A stretch of DNA of 64,000 nucleotides, taken from Mucilaginibacter tolerans (GTDB taxonomy: Bacteria > Bacteroidota > Bacteroidia > Sphingobacteriales > Sphingobacteriaceae). Positions 44,365-53,493 of the stretch are shown here, piece after piece; positions within the stretch are counted from its first letter, which is position 1; every line of letters begins with the position of its first letter. The notes under the pieces are model-generated. The model was not told where the DNA came from. It saw nothing but the letters and a program-made list of their open reading frames with translations, and ran no database searches. The position numbers and the translations under genes are program-made. The stretch lies in NCBI RefSeq assembly GCF_030519375.1, contig NZ_JAUMKB010000012.1, positions 1 to 64,000 on the forward strand, given 5' to 3'.

Positions 44365-45426
44365 TCATTCTGCATTGCCAGCCTTCACTCTTCTCTCCAT
44401 TACTTCACGCCAGGTAGTAAGGATATAACCATTTTTCGTCAAAAATTCTTTCAAGCGCGGATCGAGCATGGCCATCAGGTCGCCTTTGCGTTTCTGGCCC
44501 TCGCTGCAGATGTATTTAAATGCCGACGAAGGGTCGGTACAATGCATGATGACCATCGTCAGGCCCGGGCTCAACCGGCCGATACTTTCGATATAATGAT
44601 CGGTGTACCATTTTTGTATCTCGGCATCAGTTTTATGTTCAATATCTGACATCACCCAGTCGTAGCTGGAGTTATGCAGATCGTCAAGCACAGGCAATCC
44701 ATTTTTCCAAAGCATTGTGCCTATATCTTTGGCTTTGCCTAACTCAGCCGGTTCGGGAATAGTCATTCCTTCGGTATAAGTTCCTGCCTTTTTCATATTG
44801 GCGATAACCGCACCTTTTGCTTCTGCGCGATAGAACAGATCATCGCCGCCGGGGAACATTACGGGTATTTGTTTCTCGATGCCAAGCTTAAGGTATTTTT
44901 CAAGGAAAGCTTCTTTTGCAAAAAGGGTTCCCATGTGCGAGTCGAGGTGCGTGGGCTTAAAACCCATAGCCAAGGCTTTATCCAGTTGTGCCCGTATCTC
45001 CATATCTATTTCATCAGGCTTTGCACTAAAATAAACAGCACCTACGGTCGGGTAAAAGTAGCCCTGCTTATCAATTAACCCCGGCACCTTGCTTCTGTCT
45101 GACAGTGGCCCCCATTTGTAAACACTCCACTCTGACGTTAAAGTAAGGTGTAATCCTGCATCCATATTGGGATGATCCTTGATATATTTCACGATCTCGG
45201 GCACCCAGGGACAAGGCATCATTACGCTTGTTGAAGTTGCTACGCCCTCGCCTGTTGCTTTTTCAACACCCTCATCCGAATCGTGCGACATGCCCGCGTC
45301 GTCAACATGCAATATCAGTACTTTAGCACCTTTGGGCCAGCCCAGTTTTTCAGCATAGGTTTTGGCTTGCGCAAAGGAACAAACGGCTAATCCGGCAAAG
45401 AAAGCGGTAAGAAGAATTTTCTTCAT
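44365..45426 (-). CDS. ChbG/YdjC-like carbohydrate deacetylase, exported
   Basis: 353 residues; signal peptide (FFAGLAVCSFAQ). Metal-site motifs of the YdjC/HpnK family: HVDDAGMSHDSDEGV (Asp-Asp), GLHLTLTSEW and THLDSHMGTLF. It would remove acetyl groups from chitooligosaccharide-like or other sugars. Monocistronic, convergent with the PQQ-like gene through a REP-like repeat. Confidence 0.87.
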   Translation of the reverse strand: MKKILLTAFFAGLAVCSFAQAKTYAEKLGWPKGAKVLILHVDDAGMSHDSDEGVEKATGEGVATSTSVMMPCPWVPEIVKYIKDHPNMDAGLHLTLTSEWSVYKWGPLSDRSKVPGLIDKQGYFYPTVGAVYFSAKPDEIDMEIRAQLDKALAMGFKPTHLDSHMGTLFAKEAFLEKYLKLGIEKQIPVMFPGGDDLFYRAEAKGAVIANMKKAGTYTEGMTIPEPAELGKAKDIGTMLWKNGLPVLDDLHNSSYDWVMSDIEHKTDAEIQKWYTDHYIESIGRLSPGLTMVIMHCTDPSSAFKYICSEGQKRKGDLMAMLDPRLKEFLTKNGYILTTWREVMERRVKAGNAE

Positions 45427-45484
45427 ATTACAAGGTTTATAAATGGAACAATAAATATAAATCTTTTAGCTTTACCCCATCATC

Positions 45485-46306
45485 ATGAGCAAACTGCAAT
45501 TTAAAAACAAGTGGGTATTGGTTACCGGGGCATCATCGGGGTTGGGTGAAGAAATGGCCCGGCAACTTGCATTTCAACATGGCGCCAATCTTATTCTATT
45601 GGCAAGGCGAAAGGACAAGCTGGAACAACTGAAAACAGAATTAGAAAAAGAAGCAAAAGTAAGTGTAAAAACCATCGTTGCAGACTTATCTAAACTGGAT
45701 GATGTTGACAGGGCAATTGACCAGCTATTGGCTGATGGACAATTATACGCGGCCATTTTGAATGCAGGGATTACCTACTTCGGCAAGCATGCTGAATTAT
45801 CATGGGAACAGTTTCAAACCATGCTGCAAACCAACGTAGTAAGCGTAGTACGTTTTACTAACAGACTGGTATCACATTTTGAATCTACGGGCAAATCAGG
45901 CGGCGTTTTGATCGTTTCGAGCATGGCGGCAATACACCCTGTCCCCTATCAGTCGGCTTACTCGGGTACAAAATCATTTATACTCAGTTTTGCTACTGCC
46001 TTAATGCATGAGATCAAAAACAAGCAATTTTCTTTATCGGTTTATGCTCCCGGCGGTATCGTGACTGAAATGACTGCCGGCGATAACTTCCACGATCTGC
46101 AGGGCTGGCTGATGCCTGTAAAACAGGCTGCCAGGGAAGGTATCGATGCTTTCCGCAGCCGAAAACTGATTCATGTACCAGGTATAATGAACAGGGTTGG
46201 TGGATTTTTTATGAAGTTCCTTTCTAAACGATTTGTGATGGGGAAGATGAGCAAAGTGTACGAAAAATCACTGGTGAAAGCGCAAGAGAGAAATTCTAAA
46301 TCCTGA
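45485..46306 (+). CDS. Short-chain dehydrogenase/reductase
   Basis: 273 residues. TGASSGLGEEMARQLA (residues 13-28) is the cofactor motif, followed by NAGI and the catalytic S-Y-K (VSSMAAIHPVPYQSAYSGTK). Likely a keto-reductase or general oxidoreductase. The stop lies in a CTAAATC-type satellite (46303-46330), and the last residues NSKS are encoded there. Confidence 0.93.
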   Translation: MSKLQFKNKWVLVTGASSGLGEEMARQLAFQHGANLILLARRKDKLEQLKTELEKEAKVSVKTIVADLSKLDDVDRAIDQLLADGQLYAAILNAGITYFGKHAELSWEQFQTMLQTNVVSVVRFTNRLVSHFESTGKSGGVLIVSSMAAIHPVPYQSAYSGTKSFILSFATALMHEIKNKQFSLSVYAPGGIVTEMTAGDNFHDLQGWLMPVKQAAREGIDAFRSRKLIHVPGIMNRVGGFFMKFLSKRFVMGKMSKVYEKSLVKAQERNSKS

Positions 46307-46415
46307 GTTGTAAACTCTAAAGGCGAAACACTAAATTTCTAAAAACAATTGATAAATATTTTGTAAAAAAGTAAAAATCTCACCTCTCAAATCTCACATC
46401 TCAAATCTATTCTTG

Positions 46416-46423
46416 TATTTTTG
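46416..46423 (+). promoter_or_regulatory. -7 element for the 90-residue protein and MBL gene
   Basis: TATTTTTG, only 6 bp before the ATG at 46430. The transcript would be close to leaderless. Confidence 0.5.
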
Positions 46424-46429
46424 GGACTG

Positions 46430-46702
46430 ATGCTAACGTTTACCACCCATACCCTTGAAAAACTGGAATTGCTGCTTAAATCGGCCGGGTATAAGGTACG
46501 GTACGAGAAAGGGAACTTTAAAACCGGCGCTTGTATGCTCCTGAGCAGCAAGGTCGTGGTGGTTAATAAATTCTCGAACCTTGAAAGCAAGATCCATGCA
46601 TTAACCGAGTTGATACGCGAGCTGGACATCGATCTCAACCTGCTGGATGACAAGCAAACTGCATTATTACAACAAATAAAACAAACCAGGCTGCAACTGT
46701 GA
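46430..46702 (+). CDS. Small conserved-looking protein of unknown function
   Basis: 90 residues from ATG 46430 (an upstream TTG lies inside the -7 element and is unlikely). Reads MLTFTTHTLEKLELLLKSAG, then YEKGNFKTGACMLLSSKVVV and a helical end ALLQQIKQTRLQL. Mixed alpha/beta, cytoplasmic. It overlaps the MBL gene by 4 nt (GTGA), so the two are co-translated. No family recognised. Confidence 0.75.
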   Translation: MLTFTTHTLEKLELLLKSAGYKVRYEKGNFKTGACMLLSSKVVVVNKFSNLESKIHALTELIRELDIDLNLLDDKQTALLQQIKQTRLQL

Positions 46703-47463
46703 CCATTACTTTTTTAGGAACCGGAACTTCACAGGGTGTACCTGTTATAGCATGCAACTGCGACGTATGTACTTCGCCTGACCCACGGGATAAACGGCTT
46801 CGTTCTTCTATACTCATCGAAACTGAAGGCAAAGTAATTGTGATCGACTCCGGACCCGACTTTCGTTACCAGATGCTGCGAGCCAAAGTAAAACATCTGG
46901 ATGCTATTGTCTTCACCCATGAGCATAAGGATCATATTGCAGGCATGGATGATATTCGCGCTTTTAATTATCGCCAGGAGACCGCAATTGATGTGTATGC
47001 TACTGAACGTGTACAAGAGGCTTTGAAAAGGGAATTCTCGTACATTTTTCACGAGATGAAGTATCCGGGTATCCCCGAGATCGAACTGCATACCATCAAC
47101 CTGAAACCATTTTTAGTGCACGATGTGAAGTTTCTACCTATTGAGGTGATGCACTACAAATTGCCGATCATGGGCTTTCGTATTGGCGATTTCACCTATA
47201 TAACTGACGCCAAAACTATATCTGAGCACGAAAAGCAAAAAATAAAGGGAACCAAAACCCTGGTGATCAACGCACTGCAGATAGAAAAGCATATCTCACA
47301 CTTTACTTTTGTGGAAGCCATTGCTTTTGCCAAAGAGATCGGCGCAGAGAAAACCTATTTTACCCATATCAGTCACCGCCTGGGCAGGCATGAGTCGATT
47401 CTTGGTTTGCTGCCGAAAAATATAACACTTGCTTATGATGGGTTAGTGATTGAAGCGCAATAA
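46699..47463 (+). CDS. MBL-fold metallo-hydrolase
   Basis: 254 residues with a GTG start at 46699 that overlaps the previous TGA. The motif FTHEHKDHIAGMDD is the canonical H-x-H-x-D-H; CNCDVCTSPDPRDKR resembles PhnP-like and phosphoribosyl cyclic phosphodiesterase relatives. Most Bacteroidota annotations call this an MBL-fold hydrolase of unknown substrate. The stop abuts the stop of the convergent lipoprotein gene. Confidence 0.9.
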   Translation: MTITFLGTGTSQGVPVIACNCDVCTSPDPRDKRLRSSILIETEGKVIVIDSGPDFRYQMLRAKVKHLDAIVFTHEHKDHIAGMDDIRAFNYRQETAIDVYATERVQEALKREFSYIFHEMKYPGIPEIELHTINLKPFLVHDVKFLPIEVMHYKLPIMGFRIGDFTYITDAKTISEHEKQKIKGTKTLVINALQIEKHISHFTFVEAIAFAKEIGAEKTYFTHISHRLGRHESILGLLPKNITLAYDGLVIEAQ

Positions 47464-47952
47464 TTACAATTTTACCAAACTCACCCGCTCAATCGTTGCT
47501 TTATACTGATCGTTTTTCCCCTTATTTCGTAAAACAATTACGCCTCGCAGTGTAACTTCCTTATTGTTGATCCGGGTAAATTGACCATCGTTATATTCAA
47601 ACAATCCCTGATGTGTTCCTGCTAAGTAAAGCGGGCAATCCTGGCTGAAATCAACCCACAATGCGTTACCGGTTGAAGAATCAGTAAAAAGACTATCGCT
47701 TACCAATGCTGAAATGCCCTTATCCTCTTCGTACTTCCCCGAAATTTCGATGTACTGCTGATCGTAATCATCCAGGCTGTCCATCAACTGTTTAAAGTTG
47801 ATCGTTTTAAAATCTTTATCGATATCGCATTCACTTTTGAATATCTTCTTTTCATGTTTGCACGATTGCAAAGTCATCAGCGCAAGCAAAGCCACTAAAC
47901 CCAAAGGTTTATTCAGGAATTGGAGAGATTGTTTTTGGTGGGGTAAGGCCAT
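47464..47952 (-). CDS. Lipoprotein of unknown function
   Basis: 162 residues if started at 47952, where a lipoprotein signal begins (MALPHQKQSLQFLNKPLGLV, then LLALMTLQSC). A longer form from 48021 would put 23 residues before this signal and is unlikely. The mature part has beta motifs (EISGKYEEDKGISALVSDSL, ALWVDFSQDCPLYL) of unknown role, vaguely like OB-fold or YxeA domains. Adjacent stops with the convergent MBL gene. Confidence 0.7.
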   Translation of the reverse strand: MALPHQKQSLQFLNKPLGLVALLALMTLQSCKHEKKIFKSECDIDKDFKTINFKQLMDSLDDYDQQYIEISGKYEEDKGISALVSDSLFTDSSTGNALWVDFSQDCPLYLAGTHQGLFEYNDGQFTRINNKEVTLRGVIVLRNKGKNDQYKATIERVSLVKL

Positions 47953-48135
47953 AACAACAGATATTTCATATAAAACAATAATTTCCTGTATAAGAGCCGC
48001 TCTAACAGGAAACTCACCCAACAGACAATATACTAAATAAAAGGTTTAATTGCTACACAAACTTGTTACAAAAGCAAAAAAGCCATCCAATAAACGTTAA
48101 AACACTTATAATTGCATTATAACCATCCGTCTATT

Positions 48136-48885
48136 ATGATTAGAAAATCCATTACTGCTGCATTGATATTTATGGCATTTACTGCGCAGGCCCAACAAAC
48201 TACCGCTACAAACATGACACCTGATGACGCCAAAAAATGGCAGGACCCTGAATACAGCTTTCATAACGATTGGGCTAACATAAGAAAGTACCAGGACGAG
48301 AATAGCAAATTACCACCACCGGCACCAGGCGAAAACCGAGTTATATTTATGGGCAACTCCATCACCGAGTTCTGGAAAGCCAATGATCCCGGCTATTTCA
48401 CCAGTTACGTTAACAGAGGGATTAGCGGACAAACCACACCGCAAATGCTTATTCGGTTCCGCGAGGACGTAATCAACCTAAAGCCTACTGTCGTTGTCAT
48501 ATTAGCCGGCATTAATGATATTGCTCAAAATACCGGCCCTATAAAATTGGAAGATACTTTCGGCAATATTGTTTCAATGGCAGAATTGGCCAGAGCAGAA
48601 CATATTAAAGTGGTGATGTCATCGGTACTTCCGGCTAATCATTTTCCGTGGAGGCCAGCCATTATTCCAACCGAAAAAGTGATCGCCCTGAATAAAATGC
48701 TCAAAGACTATGCAGATGCCAACAACATCGTTTACCTGGATTATTATTCAGCCATGGTGGATGACCAGAAAGGGTTGCCTTTAAATTTGTCAGGCGATGG
48801 GGTGCACCCAAATTTAGCCGGATACAAGGTAATGGAACCTCTGGCCGAAAAAGCCATTGCCGAAGCATTGAAGCGTAAACAGTAG
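48136..48885 (+). CDS. SGNH/GDSL family hydrolase, exported
   Basis: 249 residues from ATG 48136, where the signal peptide (AALIFMAFTAQAQQ) starts. SGNH blocks: Ser in FMGNSITEFW, Gly in NRGISGQTTPQ, Asn in LAGINDIAQN, His in GDGVHPNLAGY. Likely carbohydrate or lipid esterase. Related to the protein at 24035-24715. Confidence 0.92.
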   Translation: MIRKSITAALIFMAFTAQAQQTTATNMTPDDAKKWQDPEYSFHNDWANIRKYQDENSKLPPPAPGENRVIFMGNSITEFWKANDPGYFTSYVNRGISGQTTPQMLIRFREDVINLKPTVVVILAGINDIAQNTGPIKLEDTFGNIVSMAELARAEHIKVVMSSVLPANHFPWRPAIIPTEKVIALNKMLKDYADANNIVYLDYYSAMVDDQKGLPLNLSGDGVHPNLAGYKVMEPLAEKAIAEALKRKQ

Positions 48886-48946
48886 CTTTACATTAAGCTA
48901 TTATTACGGTAATTTTAGAGTCTAATTATTGCAATAATTTAGCCCG

Positions 48947-50203
48947 ATGAAACGTTTCTTCAGCTTCATACTTTTTATTTCTTGTTCGTTAACCGTGTTG
49001 GCCCAGGTTGACACGGCACAACAGGTAATACCCGGCAGAAGCAATAGCCCCGAACAGCAGGAGAAACCTTATGTGATCCTTATTTCGGCGGACGGTTTCC
49101 GGTATGACTATGCTGAAAAGTACAAGGCTGAACATTTGTTGGCGTTGGCTGATGCGGGTGTAAAGGCATCTTCTATGGTTCCAAGCTTTCCTTCGGTTAC
49201 ATTTCCTAATCACTATACTATCGTAACAGGTTTGTACCCTTCACATCATGGGTTGATCGATAATAGCTTCTACGACCGCACTTTAAAACGCGCATACAGC
49301 TATAAAGGCAAAACAGCAAGTGAAGGTATTTGGTATGGAGGTACACCGTTATGGGTGCTTGCTGAGCAACAGAAGATGGTAACCGCCAGTTATTTCTGGG
49401 TGGGCTCTGAAGCAGCTATACAAAACACCTATCCTGCTTATTATTATAAATTCAACCAGGTGACGCCTATTGATAAACGTATAGCTGCAGTAGTTTACTG
49501 GCTAAAATTACCGCCGGAAAAACGCCCGCACCTGATCACTTTTTATTTCCCGCAGGTAGATCATGAAGGGCATAAACATGGGCCAAATTCGCCTGAGGTT
49601 GAAAATGCTGTTCATTTTGTTGATTCCGCCGTGTATGAACTGACTAAGGCAGTAAGTAAAACCGGCCTTAAGGTGAACTATATTTTTGTATCCGATCATG
49701 GGATGACCACTCCGGACATCGTTAATACCCTAAAGTTACCGGCAGCTATTGATACATCGAAATATATTGTCGGCGACCATGGTTTGATGATAGACCTGTA
49801 TGCGAAAAACCCCGATGATATCCAAAAAACCTATGAGCAGTTGAAGAAAGAGGCAAGGGATTACCAGGTTTTTCTGAGGGTAAATATCCCGAAGCACTAC
49901 CATTATTCGAAATCGGATGATCGCTATGGCCGCATCGGCGATATTATCCTTATATCAAATTATCCCAAGGTTTTCAATATTCATAACTCTAAATCCGACC
50001 CGGGATGGCATGGCTTTGATCCTGAGGCGGTGAAGGATATGCATGCTACATTTTATGCCTGGGGACCAGCTTTTAAAACAAATACGCAAATCAGTTCGTT
50101 TCCTAATGTAGATATTTATCCTTTAGTCGCGGAGATATTAGGATTAAAGTATACATTTAAAGTCGACGGAACCAGGCACTTAGCCAAAGAGGTTCTGAAA
50201 TAG
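48947..50203 (+). CDS. Ectonucleotide pyrophosphatase/phosphodiesterase-type alkaline phosphatase superfamily
   Basis: 418 residues; signal peptide (ILFISCSLTVLAQ). NPP site: ISADGFRYDY (metal Asp), Thr in PSVTFPNHYTIVTG, then DHEGHKHG and VSDHGMTTP. It would hydrolyse nucleotides or phosphodiesters in the periplasm. The next gene (DoxX-like) starts 10 bp later and is likely co-transcribed. Confidence 0.95.
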   Translation: MKRFFSFILFISCSLTVLAQVDTAQQVIPGRSNSPEQQEKPYVILISADGFRYDYAEKYKAEHLLALADAGVKASSMVPSFPSVTFPNHYTIVTGLYPSHHGLIDNSFYDRTLKRAYSYKGKTASEGIWYGGTPLWVLAEQQKMVTASYFWVGSEAAIQNTYPAYYYKFNQVTPIDKRIAAVVYWLKLPPEKRPHLITFYFPQVDHEGHKHGPNSPEVENAVHFVDSAVYELTKAVSKTGLKVNYIFVSDHGMTTPDIVNTLKLPAAIDTSKYIVGDHGLMIDLYAKNPDDIQKTYEQLKKEARDYQVFLRVNIPKHYHYSKSDDRYGRIGDIILISNYPKVFNIHNSKSDPGWHGFDPEAVKDMHATFYAWGPAFKTNTQISSFPNVDIYPLVAEILGLKYTFKVDGTRHLAKEVLK

Positions 50204-50213
50204 TAATCCGAAC

Positions 50214-50642
50214 ATGAGAAAAAACCCCGGGCGAACATATTTAATGGCACGCCTGCCCATAGCTGTGAGTGCACTTGGGCATGGCCTCGATAGAATACCT
50301 AAGGTTCAAGTATTTAGCGATCATCTGGTCAGTCAATTCAGTAAAACAATTTTACCTCTAAAGCTTGTAAGTATATTCAGTATCACGCTGCCATTTATCG
50401 AACTTGGCGTGGGCATACTATTAATCCTGGGTCTGTTTACACGTTTTGCATGTATTGTCGGGTTGATAACCATGCTGGCACTCATTCTTGGATCGTGCCT
50501 GATTGAACAGTGGGATAATGTATTATCCCAGATGCTTTATAGCCTGTATTTTGTTATGCTTTATTACTATGCATTTTACAACCGCTATTCATTTGACAGA
50601 CTGCTGGGCCGGATACCCAATGCCAAAACACACGTTCTTTAA
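50214..50642 (+). CDS. DoxX family membrane protein
   Basis: 142 residues with four membrane segments (LPFIELGVGILLILGLF, FACIVGLITMLALILGS and others) and the polar RLPIAVSALGHGLDRIPKVQ start. DoxX-like proteins are small inner membrane proteins of redox or thiosulfate metabolism in some species. Function here unknown. Co-transcribed with the NPP gene. Confidence 0.82.
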   Translation: MRKNPGRTYLMARLPIAVSALGHGLDRIPKVQVFSDHLVSQFSKTILPLKLVSIFSITLPFIELGVGILLILGLFTRFACIVGLITMLALILGSCLIEQWDNVLSQMLYSLYFVMLYYYAFYNRYSFDRLLGRIPNAKTHVL

Positions 50643-50772
50643 TAGGCATTAGGTCTTTTATTTCCGGTTTTAAAAGGTTAAATTTATAACAGCACTTCTT
50701 GTTGAAAACAAAAAGTACCGCTTAATTCTTTATTACCTAAAATCTGATGATTTACCTGTAAATGATGCTGCT

Positions 50773-51471
50773 ATGAACGAAGTAAAAGAACAATTCAGCA
50801 ATGTTTCGAAAAAGTACGATTCACAAAGGAAATACCTTATCCCCTGCTTTAACGACTTTTATTCAGCATGCCTGCCGTTGGTAAAAAGCCTTACCCATGC
50901 CAAACGTGTACTGGATATTGGCGCCGGTACTGGTTTATTCTCACAGTTTATTTATGATCTGAATCCCAGTTTACATTTTACACTCATTGATCTGTCGGGA
51001 CAAATGCTAAATGTTGCCCGCGAGCGCTTTGATGGTGAGGATAATTTCGAATACATCGAACTCGATTTTTCAAAAGATACTTTGCCAGGCAAATATGATC
51101 TGATTATATCGGGCTTAGCTATCCATCACCTGGAAGACACCGATAAGGCAAAGCTTTACAAGAATATCTATCAGGCACTCAATGATGGCGGTTTATTTAT
51201 CAATGCTGACCAGGTTGCAGGAAAAAATATGCTATTCGATAGCTTGTACAAATATTATTGGCGCGAAACTGTGTCACATTCCGGCCTTGACCGGGAGGCA
51301 TTGATACAGGCATTTGAGCGCACCAAACTCGATAAACTCGCCCCGCTGGATACACAATTGAAGATGCTTGAAAAAGCAGGCTTTAACGAAGCAGACTGCA
51401 TTTACAAAAACATGAACTTTGCTGTGTTTGGCGGTTTCAAAGACGAGAAGGTGGAGACAGCTGTAATCTAG
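50773..51471 (+). CDS. Class I SAM-dependent methyltransferase
   Basis: 232 residues. The SAM motif VLDIGAGTGLFSQFIY is at about 57-72. LIDLSGQMLNVARERF and LIISGLAIHHLEDTDK follow. The C-terminus has DEKVETAVI. Substrate not predictable. Stop lies within a CATTAGT satellite shared with the convergent beta-lactamase gene. Confidence 0.92.
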   Translation: MNEVKEQFSNVSKKYDSQRKYLIPCFNDFYSACLPLVKSLTHAKRVLDIGAGTGLFSQFIYDLNPSLHFTLIDLSGQMLNVARERFDGEDNFEYIELDFSKDTLPGKYDLIISGLAIHHLEDTDKAKLYKNIYQALNDGGLFINADQVAGKNMLFDSLYKYYWRETVSHSGLDREALIQAFERTKLDKLAPLDTQLKMLEKAGFNEADCIYKNMNFAVFGGFKDEKVETAVI

Positions 51472-51575
51472 TCATTGGGCATTAGTCATTTGTCATTGGG
51501 AATAAATGCATTTTTATTTTACTTCCAACAGGCAAGAGCGTTACTAATGGCTATTGACAAGTGACTAATGACCAT
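51471..51575. repeat. CATTAGT/ACTAATG satellite between convergent genes
   Basis: Left side: TAGTCATTGGGCATTAGTC then TTTGTCATTGGG. Right side: ACTAATGGCTATTG, then AAGTGACTAATGACC. Together an imperfect inverted repeat of 7-10-nt units around an AT-rich core. It provides the stops of both genes: TAG at 51469-51471 (methyltransferase) and CTA on plus at 51565-51567 (beta-lactamase). Confidence 0.6.
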
Positions 51576-52452
51576 AAAAGTCCCACGCCGCTTTGGCTAT
51601 CTGGGCAATAACTAAATCGCGGGTTGCGTCATCCGCCCTGGAATTGCATACAAGAACTGCTATAGCCAAATGTTTGGCATTTGGCAAGGTAATGATACCA
51701 ACATCGTTGGTAGCTGGTGTCAATCCCTCATCATTTGTAGGCGAAGTGCCGGTTTTATGGGCTACAACAGCATCGGCAGGTAGTAATCCCTTTAGTCGCT
51801 TCGGACCGGTTGTGGTTTCGGTCATGATTTTGTACAGGAAATCATTACTGCTTTTTGAAAGTACCTTGCCCTGATAAAACAAATCCAACAGGCGTACTAC
51901 GTCAGCCGGTTTGCACCAATTGGTGTATTGCACCTCCCATGCTTTGGCCATATCGCCTTCCGAGGCTACAATGTTTATTCCCTTTATACCCAAACTGTAT
52001 AAGTACTTTAATACGGTTTGCGTACCGCCTAATTTTTTTAACAGGAAATCGCAAGCATTATTATCGCTTTGCGAAACCATATAGCTCAGTAGTTCACCTA
52101 AAGTAATTTCGGCGCCATCAGGATACTTATCGCGCAACGGACTCCATGTATTGGGATACATATCGCCTCTGCCCACTTTCATTTTCTGATCGAGCTTGTA
52201 CTTGCCCTTGTCAACCAGGTTCAGCACAGTCATGGCAATAGGAAATTTCATCACACTATGCATCACCAGGCGCGAATTGGCATTGTAATTCAGCGTATCA
52301 CGGGTTTCAATACCTAATATGGATACCCCCAGGATCCCTTTAGATTGCTTAGCAATCTGGACGATCTGATTTTTTAATGAGTCCTGTGCCTTTGTAAATC
52401 GGGGAAATAATAAAATTACGAGTAAAAGTATAGGTAAATACTGCTTTTTCAT
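51565..52452 (-). CDS. Class A beta-lactamase (CfxA/PER-like subgroup)
   Basis: 295 residues from ATG at 52452 (an upstream GTG adds two residues). Signal peptide to about FTKAQ. Catalytic S-x-x-K is HSVMKFP (Ser66, Lys69). SDN is SQSDNNACDF (129-131), and the KTG box is AHKTGTSPTN (233-235). The omega region has the longer SEGDMAKAWEVQYTNW segment of the Bacteroidota subclass A2 enzymes. It should hydrolyse penicillins and probably cephalosporins. The final residues (FYGH) are encoded in the CATTAGT repeat. Confidence 0.92.
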   Translation of the reverse strand: MKKQYLPILLLVILLFPRFTKAQDSLKNQIVQIAKQSKGILGVSILGIETRDTLNYNANSRLVMHSVMKFPIAMTVLNLVDKGKYKLDQKMKVGRGDMYPNTWSPLRDKYPDGAEITLGELLSYMVSQSDNNACDFLLKKLGGTQTVLKYLYSLGIKGINIVASEGDMAKAWEVQYTNWCKPADVVRLLDLFYQGKVLSKSSNDFLYKIMTETTTGPKRLKGLLPADAVVAHKTGTSPTNDEGLTPATNDVGIITLPNAKHLAIAVLVCNSRADDATRDLVIAQIAKAAWDFYGH

Positions 52453-52534
52453 ACCCACTAATAACGCAATTATTGGACATGAATTTTAATCGAGTCTGAA
52501 ATTATCTTCACCGCCTCGTATCATATTGGCTACA

Positions 52535-53203
52535 TCAATTTTCATTAGTCGGATGATGCTTTTTGTAGTATATATAAGAGTAAACAACAGGTATTAATAC
52601 CAATACAGAAATAATGCTCAGAAAGACAATCATAGCAGCCTTGTTTGGCAATAATAATACAGTGATTGTGAGCGTAATCCCTCCTGCAAACCACAATTTA
52701 CTTGCTAAACGATGGGTGGAACGCCAGGTATCCGGGTCTTCCAAAGTCCAGGGGGTACGCACGCCGGCAAAATAGTTTGGTTTGATACTGTTCATGATAT
52801 TTCCGATAAAGGCGAACAGTAATCCTACAACAGGCAATATCAGTTTACCTATTTCAAAACTGTTATTCACTGTGGCGTAGGTAATGGCAATATCTAATGC
52901 CGCCATAAAAAACACCATACCCAGTGCAAGCTTCTGAAAAGTAGCCTCGCCATATTTTACATACTTTTTGGGATCGATAGCCGGCAGAAATTTGAGCAAA
53001 AAATACACAAAAGCCGACATCCCCATTAAAATGCCCTGCGTAGCTAAGAACTCTTCTTTGCTACCATAACGATCGGGTTTGCCTTCAATACCAAAATGCA
53101 CAGGCACTGAATCCGGCAGCGATGAGTAAACATAGGCAACATAGGCCACGGGCAATAACCATAATACCAGCGCCGCAACATCCATCGAATTAAACTTCTT
53201 CAT
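52535..53203 (-). CDS. sdpI-like: SdpI/DUF1648 family membrane protein
   Basis: 222 residues with about six membrane segments. The N-terminal DUF1648 part (ALVLWLLPVAYVAYVY, then VPVHFGIEGKPDRYGSKEEF) is followed by the SdpI part (VRTPWTLEDPDTWRSTHRLA, then FAGGITLTITVLLLP). SdpI gives immunity to a toxin and signals to SdpR in Bacillus. Here it is 1 bp downstream of an SdpR-like gene, with no toxin gene nearby. Confidence 0.9.
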   Translation of the reverse strand: MKKFNSMDVAALVLWLLPVAYVAYVYSSLPDSVPVHFGIEGKPDRYGSKEEFLATQGILMGMSAFVYFLLKFLPAIDPKKYVKYGEATFQKLALGMVFFMAALDIAITYATVNNSFEIGKLILPVVGLLFAFIGNIMNSIKPNYFAGVRTPWTLEDPDTWRSTHRLASKLWFAGGITLTITVLLLPNKAAMIVFLSIISVLVLIPVVYSYIYYKKHHPTNEN

Positions 53204-53204
53204 T

Positions 53205-53474
53205 TTATTTCTTGTTTTGTGGTGATTTAAACTGCATGATCCATTTCAGCATTTCGTCCATTACGGTGGTGTTGATGGAGTAGTAAATAAACTGTCCCTC
53301 CTTTACAGATACAACCAGTCCGGCCTGCCTGAGCAGATCGAGGTGGTGCGAGATGCTGGGCTTGGATATATTAAACTGATCGGCAATGTCGCCAGCAGTC
53401 ATATCCTTGTCTTTTAACAGTTCCAGTATCTCCCGTCGCGTCGGGTCGTTCAATGCTTTAAATAGTGTGTTCAA
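53205..53474 (-). CDS. sdpR-like: SdpR-like ArsR family repressor
   Basis: 89 residues with a TTG start at 53474, giving MNTLFKALNDPTRREILELL as in SdpR. A longer form from ATG 53534 would start inside the terminator hairpin of the previous gene and would put the operator inside the coding region, so it is rejected. The winged HTH contains MTAGDIADQFNISKPSISHH and the DNA-wing GQFIYYSINTT. It likely autoregulates with SdpI, which follows 1 bp after its stop. Confidence 0.85.
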   Translation of the reverse strand: MNTLFKALNDPTRREILELLKDKDMTAGDIADQFNISKPSISHHLDLLRQAGLVVSVKEGQFIYYSINTTVMDEMLKWIMQFKSPQNKK

Positions 53475-53493
53475 TTTTATTTCTCTATTTATA

